Shown: piece by piece, positions 44,941 through 53,762 of the stretch
How the letters are laid out: each line of letters starts with the position of its first letter
How positions within the stretch are numbered: the first letter of the stretch is position 1
From: Paralteromonas sediminis
GTDB lineage: Bacteria > Pseudomonadota > Gammaproteobacteria > Enterobacterales > Alteromonadaceae
Length of the DNA: 64,000 nucleotides
Reading direction: 5' to 3'
Assembly: GCF_003820355.1 (NCBI RefSeq)
Contig: NZ_RPOK01000002.1
Coordinates: 620,001-684,000 of the forward strand
The notes under the pieces: model-generated
What the model saw: only the letters and a program-made list of their open reading frames with translations
Database searches by the model: none
What the model was told of the DNA's origin: nothing
Translations under genes and position numbers: made by a program

Positions 44941-44965
44941 AAGGCGGCCTAATGCCGCCTTTTTA
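44941..44965 (+). terminator. rho-independent terminator of the H-NS gene, abutting the ybfF start
   Basis: AAGGCGGC / GCCGCCTT form the stem around CTAAT, followed by T5. The ybfF ATG comes three bases after the end, so no separate ribosome-binding site is left between them. Confidence 0.85.
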
Positions 44966-44967
44966 TT

Positions 44968-45747
44968 ATGCTTAATTTTGATAAATTCACAGCCTCAAAG
45001 AAAAACGCCCCCAAGGTGGTCCTCATCCATGGTTTATTTGGCGATAAAGATAATCTTTCTGCTCTGCGCAAAAGCCTGCAGGACGAATACCATGTGTTGG
45101 CAATTGACCTCCCCAATCATGGTGCCTCTGAACATATTGATAAGTGGTCATTCAAGCAGGTTGCTGCGCTGCTGAAGAAAACGTTTGACGCAATTGATTT
45201 TAAACCCGATGCACTGGTTGGGCACTCACTTGGCGGCAAGGTAGCTATGGCATATGCCCTAGAATACCCCAACGATTTGGCCTGTGCCGTGATTGCAGAT
45301 ATTGCACCTGCCAGTTACCCTGCCAGGCATGACAATGTGTTTAATGCTCTCAATGCCGTTGCAGCAAAATCCATAAATCAACGAGCCGAGGCGAGTGATA
45401 TTTTAAGCGCGACTCTCAAAGAAAAGGCTACACAACAGTTTTTGCTTAAGAGTTTTAAAAAATCTCAAACAGGATGGCATTGGCAGTTTAACTTAAAAGG
45501 TCTGGAGTCAGATTATCAGGCATTAAGTGGTTGGCCCTATGATACGCAGAGTACACAAACAAACATGCTCTTCGTAAAAGGTCAAGAATCAGACTATTTG
45601 ACTACGTGTCACACAGATTCCGTGAATCGACATTTTCCAAACGCCAAGGTAAAAGTGATCGCAGGTACCGGGCATTGGCTACATGCAGAGAAACCGGTAG
45701 TGTTTAATCGAATTGTGACGCAATTTTTACAGCAAACCATAGTGTAA
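44968..45747 (+). CDS. ybfF: alpha/beta-hydrolase YbfF-type esterase
   Basis: This 259-residue esterase has VVLIHGLFGDKDNLSALRKS (oxyanion region, about 17-36), the nucleophile motif GHSLGGKVAMAYAL (about 88), an Asp near 205 and the C-terminal His in GTGHWLHAEKP (about 231). It matches E. coli YbfF (254), which hydrolyses acyl-CoA and esters in vitro; its biological substrate is uncertain. It is part of a ybfF-DUF2788-fldA order seen in related bacteria. The start lies right after the H-NS terminator. Confidence 0.9.
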   Translation: MLNFDKFTASKKNAPKVVLIHGLFGDKDNLSALRKSLQDEYHVLAIDLPNHGASEHIDKWSFKQVAALLKKTFDAIDFKPDALVGHSLGGKVAMAYALEYPNDLACAVIADIAPASYPARHDNVFNALNAVAAKSINQRAEASDILSATLKEKATQQFLLKSFKKSQTGWHWQFNLKGLESDYQALSGWPYDTQSTQTNMLFVKGQESDYLTTCHTDSVNRHFPNAKVKVIAGTGHWLHAEKPVVFNRIVTQFLQQTIV

Positions 45748-45819
45748 ACAGACTTGAAAAACGGTATTCTGCGCCCCATTTGTGGTAACCTTCGCAAAAC
45801 TAGGCGGTAACAGATTCAA

Positions 45820-46041
45820 ATGCTGGCAGAAAACTACGAACTTATAGAAACTATTATGCTCAATTTTGGGCTAGTAGGCTTGTTTTTACTGATGGGTTTT
45901 GCAATACACGATGTATTGAAAAAGAATAATGTGCCCAAGGTGGGAAGGTTTGTTGCATACGGTGTTTTAATGCTTGGCGCAATGGGCTTTCTGGCAAAAG
46001 GCATTATTCAGATTTTTTGGCAATCCGGTGGTATTGGTTAG
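45820..46041 (+). CDS. DUF2788 small membrane protein
   Basis: This 73-residue protein has two membrane segments: about 15-31 (FGLVGLFLLMGFAIHDVL) and 46-68 (YGVLMLGAMGFLAKGIIQIF). The length, layout and position between ybfF and fldA fit DUF2788. Its function is unknown. It probably belongs to the same transcript as fldA, 24 bases downstream. Confidence 0.85.
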   Translation: MLAENYELIETIMLNFGLVGLFLLMGFAIHDVLKKNNVPKVGRFVAYGVLMLGAMGFLAKGIIQIFWQSGGIG

Positions 46042-46065
46042 ATTAATTAGGGTTAGAGGATAGTT

Positions 46066-46590
46066 ATGGCGAGTGTTGGCCTTTTTTTTGGGAGTGACAC
46101 GGGTAACACAGAGCATGTTGCCAAAATGATTCAAAAGGAATTGGGTAAGCAGTTGATTGACGTGCATGATATTGCAAAGAGTACCAAAGAAGAAATCGCT
46201 GATTTCGACCTTCTTATTTTTGGTATTCCTACATGGTACTACGGAGAAGCGCAGTGCGATTGGGATGATTTCTTTCCCGAGTTGGAAGAAATTGACTTCC
46301 AAGACAAGTTAGTGGCTATTTTTGGCTGTGGCGACCAGGAAGACTATGCGGAATATTTTCTTGATGCCATGGGCATGATCAGAGACATCGTTGAACCCAA
46401 AGGCGCGATACTTGTTGGTCAATGGCCAACAGAAGGTTACGACTTTGAGGCCTCTAAAGGCATGGCTGATGATGATCACTTTGTTGGCCTGGGTATTGAT
46501 GAAGATCGTCAACCGGAACTTACTGAAGAACGCGTGAAGGCATGGTGCAAACAAATTCACGAAGAGCTCTGCTTGAGTGAGCTTGCGTAG
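46066..46590 (+). CDS. fldA: flavodoxin I (long-chain)
   Basis: This is an FMN electron carrier of 174 residues (E. coli FldA 176). The phosphate loop is GSDTGNTEHVAKM (residues 8-20), with FGIPTWYYGEAQCDWDDFFP (about 55-74) and FGCGDQEDYAEYFLDAMG (about 87-104) as the two FMN-clamping loops. It donates electrons to enzymes such as IspG/IspH, BioB or MetH. A fur gene is 2.2 kb downstream, as in many gammaproteobacteria where fldA precedes fur, but here a chemoreceptor gene is inserted between them on the other strand. Confidence 0.95.
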   Translation: MASVGLFFGSDTGNTEHVAKMIQKELGKQLIDVHDIAKSTKEEIADFDLLIFGIPTWYYGEAQCDWDDFFPELEEIDFQDKLVAIFGCGDQEDYAEYFLDAMGMIRDIVEPKGAILVGQWPTEGYDFEASKGMADDDHFVGLGIDEDRQPELTEERVKAWCKQIHEELCLSELA

Positions 46591-46591
46591 T

Positions 46592-46618
46592 AAAACGGCG
46601 TCATAAGGCGCCGTTTTT
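46592..46618. terminator. bidirectional terminator between fldA and the chemoreceptor gene
   Basis: AAAACGGCG (46592-46600) pairs with CGCCGTTTT (46609-46617) around an 8-base loop, with T on one side and A on the other. The chemoreceptor stop (46617-46619) lies at its edge. Confidence 0.85.
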
Positions 46619-48623
46619 ATATCGTAAACTGCAGTACAGCTTGTTTTAACTTATCCATTTCTTGAGAAATCTCTTCCGTCATACCGTTTGCTTCGCGAGT
46701 ACCATCTGCACTGGCATTAGCGAGTGACACTATATTGCTCAAACTGGCAGCCACTTGGCTAAGTAATGCATCCTGCTTTTCAGTATCAGAGACAATACTT
46801 TGATTAATCTGCATTAAGCTGTGAATGATCTCGGCAATGCTGCTAACTTGCTCGGAGACATCCTGACTAAGCTTCACGCTGTTCTCAGCCTGCTCACTAC
46901 CCTCTGCTATTGCTTTAACGGCCTTGCTGGCATCCTGCTGCAACCGACTGATCATATTTTCAATCTCTTCCGTTGAGTTATGCGTTCGAGTCGCCAAGGT
47001 TCTTACCTCATCTGCCACAACAGCAAATCCACGTCCTTGCTCGCCTGCCCTGGCGGCCTCAATAGCCGCGTTCAGTGCCAACAGGTTGGTCTGTTCGGCA
47101 ATGGTCTTAATAACGTCAAGAATACTACCTATGTTGCGACTGTTCTCGTCAAGCTGGTTTATGATCGCGGTAGACGAACGCGCTTGCTCTGCTTGCTGAT
47201 TTGCCTGAGCCAGATTTTTATCAACCAGTGCGGCAATGTTGTTGCTTTGCTCCGTCACCATTTTCAATGAATGTGTTGCATCATTAATTTGTGAGAGGTT
47301 ACTGTGACTGGTGTCACGAATTATCTGAGTATTCTCTGAAATAGTGTTTATTTGGCTACGCTGCTCATCAACTTGAGAGAGGCTCTTATTACCCAACTCA
47401 ACACTGTGTTTGGTCATATCATCAAGCTTTTCTTCCTGGCTCAATATATTGCCAACTAAGCTACGTAAACTGCTGGTAAGCATATTCACTTTACGGGCCA
47501 AATCAGTAAATTCATCATTGCCCTCTTCCTTGAGGTTTCTTGATAAATCTCCACCACTTAATCTGGTAAGGCCTTTGTTAATTCGCGCTAGTGGTTTTGC
47601 GATGCTTCGTGTAGCCATAAACGCCAAAATAAACGCCGCAGATAAGCCCAAAACAGAGATCACCACGTTTCTGATCACATTTGCCTGAACAGTATCAACA
47701 ATATTGTTTTGACCTTCTAGCGTTTGTCGGTTTACCAATGCCAATACCGCATCAATATTTGCGATTGCAGCTTCCAATTCGATGTTCTTGTCACGTTTAG
47801 ACTGATTGGCTTGTTCCATGCTGCCAATTTTTTCCTTTTGCAAGGCAAATACACCCTGCGGCCCCTCAAACGCGTCTGTCAGCAAGTCATTTTGTTCAAG
47901 GAAAAGTGTGACTGTCTCTTCAACATCATCTACACCATCAGTGATCCTGAGTAGGTAGTCTTTGTCTACATTAATATTGCTTAGCTGTATTTTGATGTCT
48001 TCGATGAGAATCTCACTCTCCTCCCGAGTAAGTACTTTTTTAAATTCACTCATACCATCAGTGAGTGTGAGAAGCTTGTTATCAATATTCGTGCCCACAC
48101 CTATGATGGTATCAAAGCTCCCATCGCCGGAATCTAAATAGCTCATATCTAACATTAGGGCTGAGGCCTCATCAGCGAACAGCAGTGTTTCCTCAAGTTT
48201 AGCCGCCATCGAATTTTGAATAATCAATTGCTGCTGTAATGCTTGATACATAGACTCGGAGTATGACAAATACAGATTGATTTTATCGCTAGCATCCTTG
48301 AATTCAGTGCTGTCTATGCGACCCTGCAGTGACGTCAGCAAACCAGATAACTGGTTAGACGAAACAGAATACTGCGCCATGTTCCGTTCGAGTTCATCAA
48401 GATTATCGAGATAGAACGCATTTGAGGTAATTACAGACAACTCAAGCAGGTTGGCTTTGATGGCAACCGTGCCTGATTGAACTGGCATCATTTCTTCGGC
48501 AACCATTAACGCCGAATCGCGTATGTCTCTGAGACCAAAATAAGACAGTATGCTGGTGAGTAACAGCAAACAGCCGAACAGACCAAACCCATAGGTTATT
48601 TTTTTAACAACGGTTAACTGCAT
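46617..48623 (-). CDS. methyl-accepting chemotaxis protein
   Basis: This 668-residue chemoreceptor has TM1 (about 10-30), a long periplasmic helical sensor (about 31-310) rich in acidic and Leu residues, TM2 (about 316-338), a HAMP domain (ARINKGLTRLSGGDLSRNL, about 350) and a signalling domain. The hairpin tip is NAAIEAARAGEQGRGFAVVA (about 525). The sensor has no domain I can name beyond a helical-bundle type. There is no NWETF-like C-terminal pentapeptide. ATG 48623 has GAGAAGAG at a good distance; a GTG two codons upstream is the alternative. It interrupts the fldA-fur neighbourhood. Confidence 0.93.
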   Translation of the reverse strand: MQLTVVKKITYGFGLFGCLLLLTSILSYFGLRDIRDSALMVAEEMMPVQSGTVAIKANLLELSVITSNAFYLDNLDELERNMAQYSVSSNQLSGLLTSLQGRIDSTEFKDASDKINLYLSYSESMYQALQQQLIIQNSMAAKLEETLLFADEASALMLDMSYLDSGDGSFDTIIGVGTNIDNKLLTLTDGMSEFKKVLTREESEILIEDIKIQLSNINVDKDYLLRITDGVDDVEETVTLFLEQNDLLTDAFEGPQGVFALQKEKIGSMEQANQSKRDKNIELEAAIANIDAVLALVNRQTLEGQNNIVDTVQANVIRNVVISVLGLSAAFILAFMATRSIAKPLARINKGLTRLSGGDLSRNLKEEGNDEFTDLARKVNMLTSSLRSLVGNILSQEEKLDDMTKHSVELGNKSLSQVDEQRSQINTISENTQIIRDTSHSNLSQINDATHSLKMVTEQSNNIAALVDKNLAQANQQAEQARSSTAIINQLDENSRNIGSILDVIKTIAEQTNLLALNAAIEAARAGEQGRGFAVVADEVRTLATRTHNSTEEIENMISRLQQDASKAVKAIAEGSEQAENSVKLSQDVSEQVSSIAEIIHSLMQINQSIVSDTEKQDALLSQVAASLSNIVSLANASADGTREANGMTEEISQEMDKLKQAVLQFTI

Positions 48624-48782
48624 CGTCACGCTCTTCTCTTATATTTATTGTATTTTCGGCGCATATCATACCTCTTTATACGCACATTGATGAAAATGAC
48701 AACATTTAGTTAATATTTCGGCAACGAAGCGGACATTTTTAAAGATTATCAATCGGATGCTTTTAAATCTTGCCGCTTTCAC

Positions 48783-48788
48783 TATAAT
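48783..48788 (+). promoter_or_regulatory. -10 hexamer upstream of fur
   Basis: TATAAT matches the consensus exactly and lies 32 bases before the fur ATG. No good -35 hexamer is at the right spacing, so the promoter call is tentative. Confidence 0.45.
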
Positions 48789-48820
48789 AGCAATACTTTT
48801 TCAAACGCGCGAAATTGGTC

Positions 48821-49252
48821 ATGGATCATAATAAAGAACTAAAAAAAGCAGGCCTGAAAGTGACTCTTCCAAGATTAAAAATCTTGGAAATCCTGCAAGA
48901 GCCGAACAACCAACATATTAGCGCTGAAGACGTGTATAAACTGCTTATAGAGCAAGGCGAAGAAATTGGGTTGGCCACTGTCTACCGCGTATTAAATCAG
49001 TTCGACGATGCTGGAATACTTAATCGCCACCATTTTGAAGGTGGTAAATCAGTATTTGAAATAAGTCAAAAGGCGCATCATGATCACCTAGTCTGCCTAA
49101 AATGCGGCAAAGTGATTGAGTTTGAAGACCCTATTATTGAAGAACGCCAAGAGCAAATAGCGGCAAAACACAACATCAAACTGACTCACCATAGCCTGTA
49201 TTTGTATGGTGAGTGTCAAAATGAAGAAGATTGCAATGGCGTTGACGGCTAA
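48821..49252 (+). CDS. fur: ferric uptake regulator Fur
   Basis: Fur is the iron-responsive repressor. This form has 143 residues (E. coli 148). The winged helix includes KVTLPRLKILEILQE and AEDVYKLLIEQGEEIGLATVYRVL. Metal sites are in HHDHLVCLKCGKVIEFEDPIIE (about 86-107), given here as a region, with a further Cys pair in YGECQNEEDC near the end. The C-terminal His-rich tail of E. coli Fur is missing. I start at ATG 48821, which gives the usual MDHNKELKKAGL; a TTG at 48815 is also open. Confidence 0.95.
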   Translation: MDHNKELKKAGLKVTLPRLKILEILQEPNNQHISAEDVYKLLIEQGEEIGLATVYRVLNQFDDAGILNRHHFEGGKSVFEISQKAHHDHLVCLKCGKVIEFEDPIIEERQEQIAAKHNIKLTHHSLYLYGECQNEEDCNGVDG

Positions 49253-49258
49253 TTTTGT

Positions 49259-50128
49259 CTAGAGCGTGAATTTGACATTATCAAGGGCATTGATTGCCCT
49301 TTCCCAGTATTCTCCAGCCCGACCATCACCAATCAGATGCCCGTCAACCTGACTAACCGGTGCGATTTCTTTAGTTGAGCTGGTCAACCAGACTTCATCG
49401 CTGCGTAATAACTCCTCTACCGTCAACACACGTTCCTCTACGGGAATATGGGCGCTTTTGAGCGCTTGGATCACACATAACCTAGTAATGCCTGGCAACA
49501 GCTGCAAATCCAATGGCGGCGTAACAACAATGCCGGCAATCACGGCAAATACATTACACGAACTGGCCTCGGTAACCTGACGGTGTTCATTGTACAAAAT
49601 CGTTTCAGCTAGCCCTTGCTCTGCCGCAGCCTGATAATGCAACACATTGCCAAGTAGTGATGTTGATTTGATGTGACAACGCTTCCAGCGCTTATCTTCG
49701 CTTAACCCAACCTGAAGACAGTTTACGTTCTCGCGTTGTTTTGGTGGAGGCGGTGGAATATCAAATGAAAATGCAAAGACGGTGGGGGTTATCCCTTGTG
49801 GAAAAGCGTGATGACGTTTTGTATCTGCACCACGGCTAACATGGAGGTAAATAGCGGTATAATCGGCGGGTTCATCCCCTCGCTGATTGTGTGTAACCAC
49901 ATCAATAATCAGGCTTCTCCATTCCTCCGACGTCTTGTTCACATGCAACTTTATGTCTGACAAGCCTCGCGTTAATCGCGATACATGCGCATTGAGTGCC
50001 ACCGGTTGCCCCTTGTGAACAGGGATCACTTCGTACACCCCGTCACCGTATAAAAAGCCACGATCAAGCGGAGAAATCTTCGCCTCTTCGAGTGCCATCC
50101 ATTGGTCATTTAAAAACGCTACTGTCAT
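49259..50128 (-). CDS. D-amino acid aminotransferase (class IV)
   Basis: This 289-residue fold-type IV PLP enzyme has the family entry RGFLYGDGVYEVIPVHKGQP (about residues 22-41), the PLP lysine in CHIKSTSLLGNVLHYQAA (about 145), EASSCNVFAV (about 180) and SSTKEIAPV (about 258). The layout fits D-alanine/D-amino acid aminotransferase better than IlvE or PabC. It would interconvert D-alanine and D-glutamate for cell wall or D-amino acid use. It is convergent with fur. Confidence 0.88.
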   Translation of the reverse strand: MTVAFLNDQWMALEEAKISPLDRGFLYGDGVYEVIPVHKGQPVALNAHVSRLTRGLSDIKLHVNKTSEEWRSLIIDVVTHNQRGDEPADYTAIYLHVSRGADTKRHHAFPQGITPTVFAFSFDIPPPPPKQRENVNCLQVGLSEDKRWKRCHIKSTSLLGNVLHYQAAAEQGLAETILYNEHRQVTEASSCNVFAVIAGIVVTPPLDLQLLPGITRLCVIQALKSAHIPVEERVLTVEELLRSDEVWLTSSTKEIAPVSQVDGHLIGDGRAGEYWERAINALDNVKFTL

Positions 50129-50211
50129 GAGAAATTCTATTTAATTCGTTCTATTACGCTCAGATTGTAATATGATACTGCACCTTAGAAATAGCGGTAA
50201 TAACAGAAATC

Positions 50212-51054
50212 ATGACAGACATAACCGGACTGCATAACACGTGGACAGTAAAGGATATTCTGCCCACTGGCTATTGGCTTCACAATGAGACGTTAGGAAA
50301 ACTCTTTTTACCTACAAAAAATGTCGATACCGAATTGCAATCTGGTGACAAAATTGAAGCGATTGCCACCCACGATGAAAACAACAACCCAGTAGCAGAC
50401 ACCCGTATACCTGAATCAGGCCTAAATGCACTATATCTGCTTACCGCAAAAGACGCGATTAAGACAGGAGCGTTTTTTACTTGGGCCATGACCAGAGACT
50501 TATATGTTCCTAAGAAATGGCAAGAGTCACCTATCAACCCTGGCATGAAATATCTGGTTTATGTTTTTGTTGACCCGCAAAGCCAGAAAATTGTTGGTGC
50601 GACTAAACTACACAAATTTTACCCAGAAACCAGTGAATGGTTGAAGGTAGATCAAGATGTTACTCTTACCGTCTTTGCCAAGACCGATTTGGGTTACAAA
50701 GTGCTTATTGACGATACCGCACTTGGCTTACTGTTTCACAGTGATGTTTCTGTCAGTTTGCGTATTGGCCAGGAGGTTCCCGGTGTCATCAAAAATCGTC
50801 GCGAAGATGGCAAACTTGATGTGGGATTAAAAGGGCAAACCCGCGAAAACAGAAACGACCTTCAGTCTGCTATTTTGGACGATCTGGCTGCTCACGGTGG
50901 TTTATCAACACTGACTGATAAGAGCTCGCCTGATGATATATTTAAGCGTTTTGGCGTCAGTAAAGGTGCCTATAAAAAAGCCATTGGCAACTTATATAAA
51001 AACAAAAAAATAGCCATTTCGAAAGACAGCATCACACTACAAAAAGGAAATTAA
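50212..51054 (+). CDS. CvfB-like S1 RNA-binding protein
   Basis: This 280-residue protein follows the CvfB/YitL layout. N-terminal S1-like domains come first (GYWLHNETLGKLFLPTKN; ALYLLTAKDAIKTGAFFTWA), then a further S1-like domain (about 150-210: LGYKVLIDDTALGLLFHSDV, GQEVPGVIKNRREDGKLDVG) and a C-terminal winged helix (DDIFKRFGVSKGAYKKAIGN). In Staphylococcus CvfB affects virulence gene expression through RNA binding; in proteobacteria the role is unknown. It ends three bases before the OsmC gene. Confidence 0.88.
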   Translation: MTDITGLHNTWTVKDILPTGYWLHNETLGKLFLPTKNVDTELQSGDKIEAIATHDENNNPVADTRIPESGLNALYLLTAKDAIKTGAFFTWAMTRDLYVPKKWQESPINPGMKYLVYVFVDPQSQKIVGATKLHKFYPETSEWLKVDQDVTLTVFAKTDLGYKVLIDDTALGLLFHSDVSVSLRIGQEVPGVIKNRREDGKLDVGLKGQTRENRNDLQSAILDDLAAHGGLSTLTDKSSPDDIFKRFGVSKGAYKKAIGNLYKNKKIAISKDSITLQKGN

Positions 51055-51057
51055 CAC

Positions 51058-51462
51058 ATGAAAGCGACAGTTGAGTGGGACAAAGATCTGAGTTTTACCT
51101 GTACCAATGAACGAGGTGATACCCTAACACTTGATGGTAATAAACAGGTAACCTCCCCCATGGAGGCCGTTTTAGAAGCAGCAGGTGCCTGTTCGAGCGT
51201 TGATGTGGTTGAGATCCTTAAGAAAGGCAGGTTTTCCCTAACAGGTTGTCGCTGTGAGCTGTCTGCAACTCGGGCAGATTCGCCGCCACAAGTTTTTACC
51301 AAGCTGCACGCTCACTACATAGTGTCAGGTGAAGACCTTACTGAAAAAGCCGTAGAACGCGCTGTCGCATTGTCAGTCGATAAATACTGTTCTGTTATGA
51401 AGATGCTTGAGCCATCAGTAGAAATCACCACAGAGTTTACGCTTATTCAAGCCACCAGTTAG
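51058..51462 (+). CDS. OsmC/Ohr-family protein
   Basis: This 134-residue OsmC-type protein has the first conserved Cys in EAAGACSSVDVVEIL and the second in VDKYCSVMKMLEPSVEIT (about 102). These two thiols reduce organic hydroperoxides in active family members. It is closer to the YhfA/general OsmC branch than to Ohr by its N terminus. It follows the S1-protein gene by three bases and is likely co-transcribed. Confidence 0.88.
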   Translation: MKATVEWDKDLSFTCTNERGDTLTLDGNKQVTSPMEAVLEAAGACSSVDVVEILKKGRFSLTGCRCELSATRADSPPQVFTKLHAHYIVSGEDLTEKAVERAVALSVDKYCSVMKMLEPSVEITTEFTLIQATS

Positions 51463-51503
51463 GCGTTTGTACGCCCGTCTGGCGGCTTGTTTACCAAACA
51501 GCA

Positions 51504-51833
51504 CTAGCGGGTTTCTGTGGTTAAAAATGTATGTACCTGACGTGCATTACGGCGTTTGGAAAAATCAATCAGGCCTTTTCCGTTGCACTTCAGGCCATCT
51601 GACTGAACCACTCGCCTTAGCACATCTTTTTCACTGCCAGCAATCCGTCCAACATGGCGTGATAGACTGGCTTTTAATATCCGTAGATCATCCAACACCA
51701 CGGCACGACAAAAACTTGCATACTGCAGATCGCCAGAGTAGAGATATGCCTTATCGTTGGCTAAGATAGCCGTAGAATATCCCATAGCTACAATCAACGA
51801 AGCCACGGCCCATTTTTTCTTTACGTTTTTCAT
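51504..51833 (-). CDS. DUF3718-type exported protein
   Basis: This 109-residue precursor has a signal peptide (KKWAVASLIVAMGYSTAILA, cleavage near residue 26). The mature part (FCRAVVLDDLRILKASLSRH) has a Cys at about 42 and another in GLKCNGKGLIDF (about 82) that could form a disulfide. The size and pattern fit DUF3718, found in Alteromonas and Shewanella; function unknown. AAGGGGAAACC stands ahead of the ATG. Confidence 0.75.
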   Translation of the reverse strand: MKNVKKKWAVASLIVAMGYSTAILANDKAYLYSGDLQYASFCRAVVLDDLRILKASLSRHVGRIAGSEKDVLRRVVQSDGLKCNGKGLIDFSKRRNARQVHTFLTTETR

Positions 51834-52148
51834 AGGTTTCCCCTTGATTAATTGTTAGCGTGCAGATTTAGCGCAACTGCACACTTCAATTAATGGCTCA
51901 AAAAACAAACACTTTCTGTTGTTTTTGTGTTTAAAGCCCGTGAAAAGAACGTAAAAGGGAAAAGACTAGCCATTTGATAAAAAGCTAAGCAGTTGTTTAA
52001 TAGTTATTTTTTGTAAAATCCAAAGATGATTAAGCTATAAAAAAATAGCTTATAAGAAGAAAGTCGTATCAAAAAAAGATAACTTTGTGGCCGTTTAAAG
52101 ATAAAAAGCGCGTCTCAATGCGCGCTTTTTAAACGTTTATTTACAAGA
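51834..52148. other. 315-base AT-rich intergenic region
   Basis: It should hold the promoter for the DUF3718 gene on the minus strand. Apart from the terminator at 52103-52130, it has a small hairpin (TAAGCTAT/ATAGCTTA at 52031-52052 around A6). No frame looks like a gene and I see no RNA gene. The base composition is more AT-rich than the surroundings. Confidence 0.6.
52103..52130. terminator. bidirectional terminator next to the DUF2189 gene
   Basis: AAAAAGCGCG (52103-52112) pairs with CGCGCTTTTT (52121-52130) around TCTCAATG. It serves the DUF2189 gene on the minus strand (stop at 52149). Confidence 0.85.
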
Positions 52149-52943
52149 TTACTCGTATTTCCGCTCGACTTTGGTTTCTATGGTATCGATATACGCATGC
52201 CATGATGCATAACCAATAAGCGGCATCAGTAAGATAAAGCCGACAAATCCTGTTAAAAATCCAATTAGCACAGTAGTAAAAATAATACCGCCCCAAATCA
52301 TCATAGGTACCTTGTTCAACCACACGGCATTGATACTAGTAAGCACTGCGGTGCCAAGGTCAACCTTACGCTCCATCAATATAGGCTGAGTAAACGCACT
52401 TAAAAAGAACACAATAACCGTAAATACAGCGCCTACTAACGTGCCCAGCACCAAGAACGGTAACAGAGATTCTAAGGTATTCTCCATGTATGAGGGATAC
52501 AAGGCGTGAATGATCGATGCAACACGAAGCCAAAAGATCATGAGCACCATTAGCATAATGCCAAAACCCCACTCATTCACGGCGTTGCGCTTGATGGCTC
52601 TTAAGGAATGGCGTAATGAGGGTTTGTGACCTTTCTCGAATTCCCAGCTAACATCATAGAGTCCTGCCGCCAAAAATGGGCCAATTAGCATAAACACCAC
52701 AATGGCGGGCAAAATAACCAAATGCCATCCCGTCATCGCGACTAAGTAGGTGATGAACCAAGGGATCAAGGCAAAAAATATACCATAGAAAACAGTAATT
52801 CCAGGCGCGCGCATTAGATCTCTAAGGCCCAGTGACAACCATTTAATGGGGTCACCAACATCGAGTTCCTTGCACTGGATAACGCGTGCAATACCACTGT
52901 CAGTAATCGCATTGTGTGGTGTTTCTTTAAAATGATGTGACAT
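52149..52943 (-). CDS. DUF2189 membrane protein
   Basis: This 264-residue inner-membrane protein has about six hydrophobic segments: near residues 50-72, 76-98, 125-150, 165-190, 215-240 and after. The N terminus (CKELDVGDPIKWLSLGLRDL) is typical of DUF2189, as is GPFLAAGLYDVSWEFEKGH (about 85). The family is often near cytochrome c oxidase subunits, but not here. GAGGGT stands ahead of the ATG. Function unknown. Confidence 0.85.
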   Translation of the reverse strand: MSHHFKETPHNAITDSGIARVIQCKELDVGDPIKWLSLGLRDLMRAPGITVFYGIFFALIPWFITYLVAMTGWHLVILPAIVVFMLIGPFLAAGLYDVSWEFEKGHKPSLRHSLRAIKRNAVNEWGFGIMLMVLMIFWLRVASIIHALYPSYMENTLESLLPFLVLGTLVGAVFTVIVFFLSAFTQPILMERKVDLGTAVLTSINAVWLNKVPMMIWGGIIFTTVLIGFLTGFVGFILLMPLIGYASWHAYIDTIETKVERKYE

Positions 52944-53092
52944 AGATACCCTCGCAGTGTGCCAAATTGGGTTTCATTAAAAGAAATTGTCAGGCGGTTG
53001 GATGGGCTCAGTTATCGTGACTAAAAATCCATCGCCATATTATCTACGATAGCGTTAACTGAATTAGTTCACAAATTTTTTACATTTATTTT

Positions 53093-53626
53093 TTACCAGG
53101 GATCGAATATTTTCGCAGGTTGCCAGTAAATAGCACTTGAAAAGTGTCGATGCAATGCCTCATTAAGCTCACCAAAACGTGTGATGCGCTCATCCTCGCC
53201 CGTTAGACATTGTCTGATAAAACGATGACAATTATTGTTTAACACATGGTAATCAGAATATTGATAAATCTTGGATACAGCGCGTTCAACGGCGGTGGCG
53301 TCATATAATGGATTGCGGGACTGATCGCAGGCAATATAGATTTTTTCGCCACTGCGATCATCCAAAAAACGGGCGGGTGACACTGCTCGTATTAGCCCAT
53401 TGCCCTTCAGCTCAACAATTCGGCCATCAACCCAAATTCCAGAATGTTCAAAAATTTCGTAAATCCCGCAACAGACAATTGAACCGTCTTTTGGTTTTAC
53501 ACGTGTGGGATCATCACCAGGGTAACAACCAATGATCCCCTCTGACTTTTGTTGCTCCTTCAATAGGTGATTGCCGGCAGCCAATGCAGCTATTCCAGCA
53601 CCAATCCAAACTAAAGGTAACGGCAT
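53093..53626 (-). CDS. LRAT/NlpC-P60-like protein with N-terminal hydrophobic segment
   Basis: This 177-residue protein starts with a hydrophobic segment (LPLVWIGAGIAALAAGNHLL, residues 3-22) without a clear cleavage site. CGIYEIFEHSGIWVDGRIVEL (about 54) has the His and aromatic residues of the LRAT 'H-box'; HVLNNNCHRFIRQCLTG (about 127) matches the 'NC' motif with the catalytic Cys. LRAT-type proteins are thiol acyltransferases or phospholipases. AGGTGA precedes the ATG. The substrate is unknown; no lipid or peptidoglycan gene adjoins. A papain-like peptidase is the alternative. Confidence 0.72.
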   Translation of the reverse strand: MPLPLVWIGAGIAALAAGNHLLKEQQKSEGIIGCYPGDDPTRVKPKDGSIVCCGIYEIFEHSGIWVDGRIVELKGNGLIRAVSPARFLDDRSGEKIYIACDQSRNPLYDATAVERAVSKIYQYSDYHVLNNNCHRFIRQCLTGEDERITRFGELNEALHRHFSSAIYWQPAKIFDPW

Positions 53627-53762
53627 AACTCACCTATATATAAAAATGACGTTTCTGTTCTTTGTCATAGTGAAATAGTTTTTCAAATTTGGCAAAGCGC
53701 AAATTGTAAGCAAATGCGAGATGCGATACTCTGATCACCCTGTAAATCAAGTATAAAACTGC

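Noticed and set aside
46617-48629. Chemoreceptor as an insertion that broke an operon
   Set aside because: Both flanking genes are intact with their own ends, there are no repeats at the junctions, and composition is similar.
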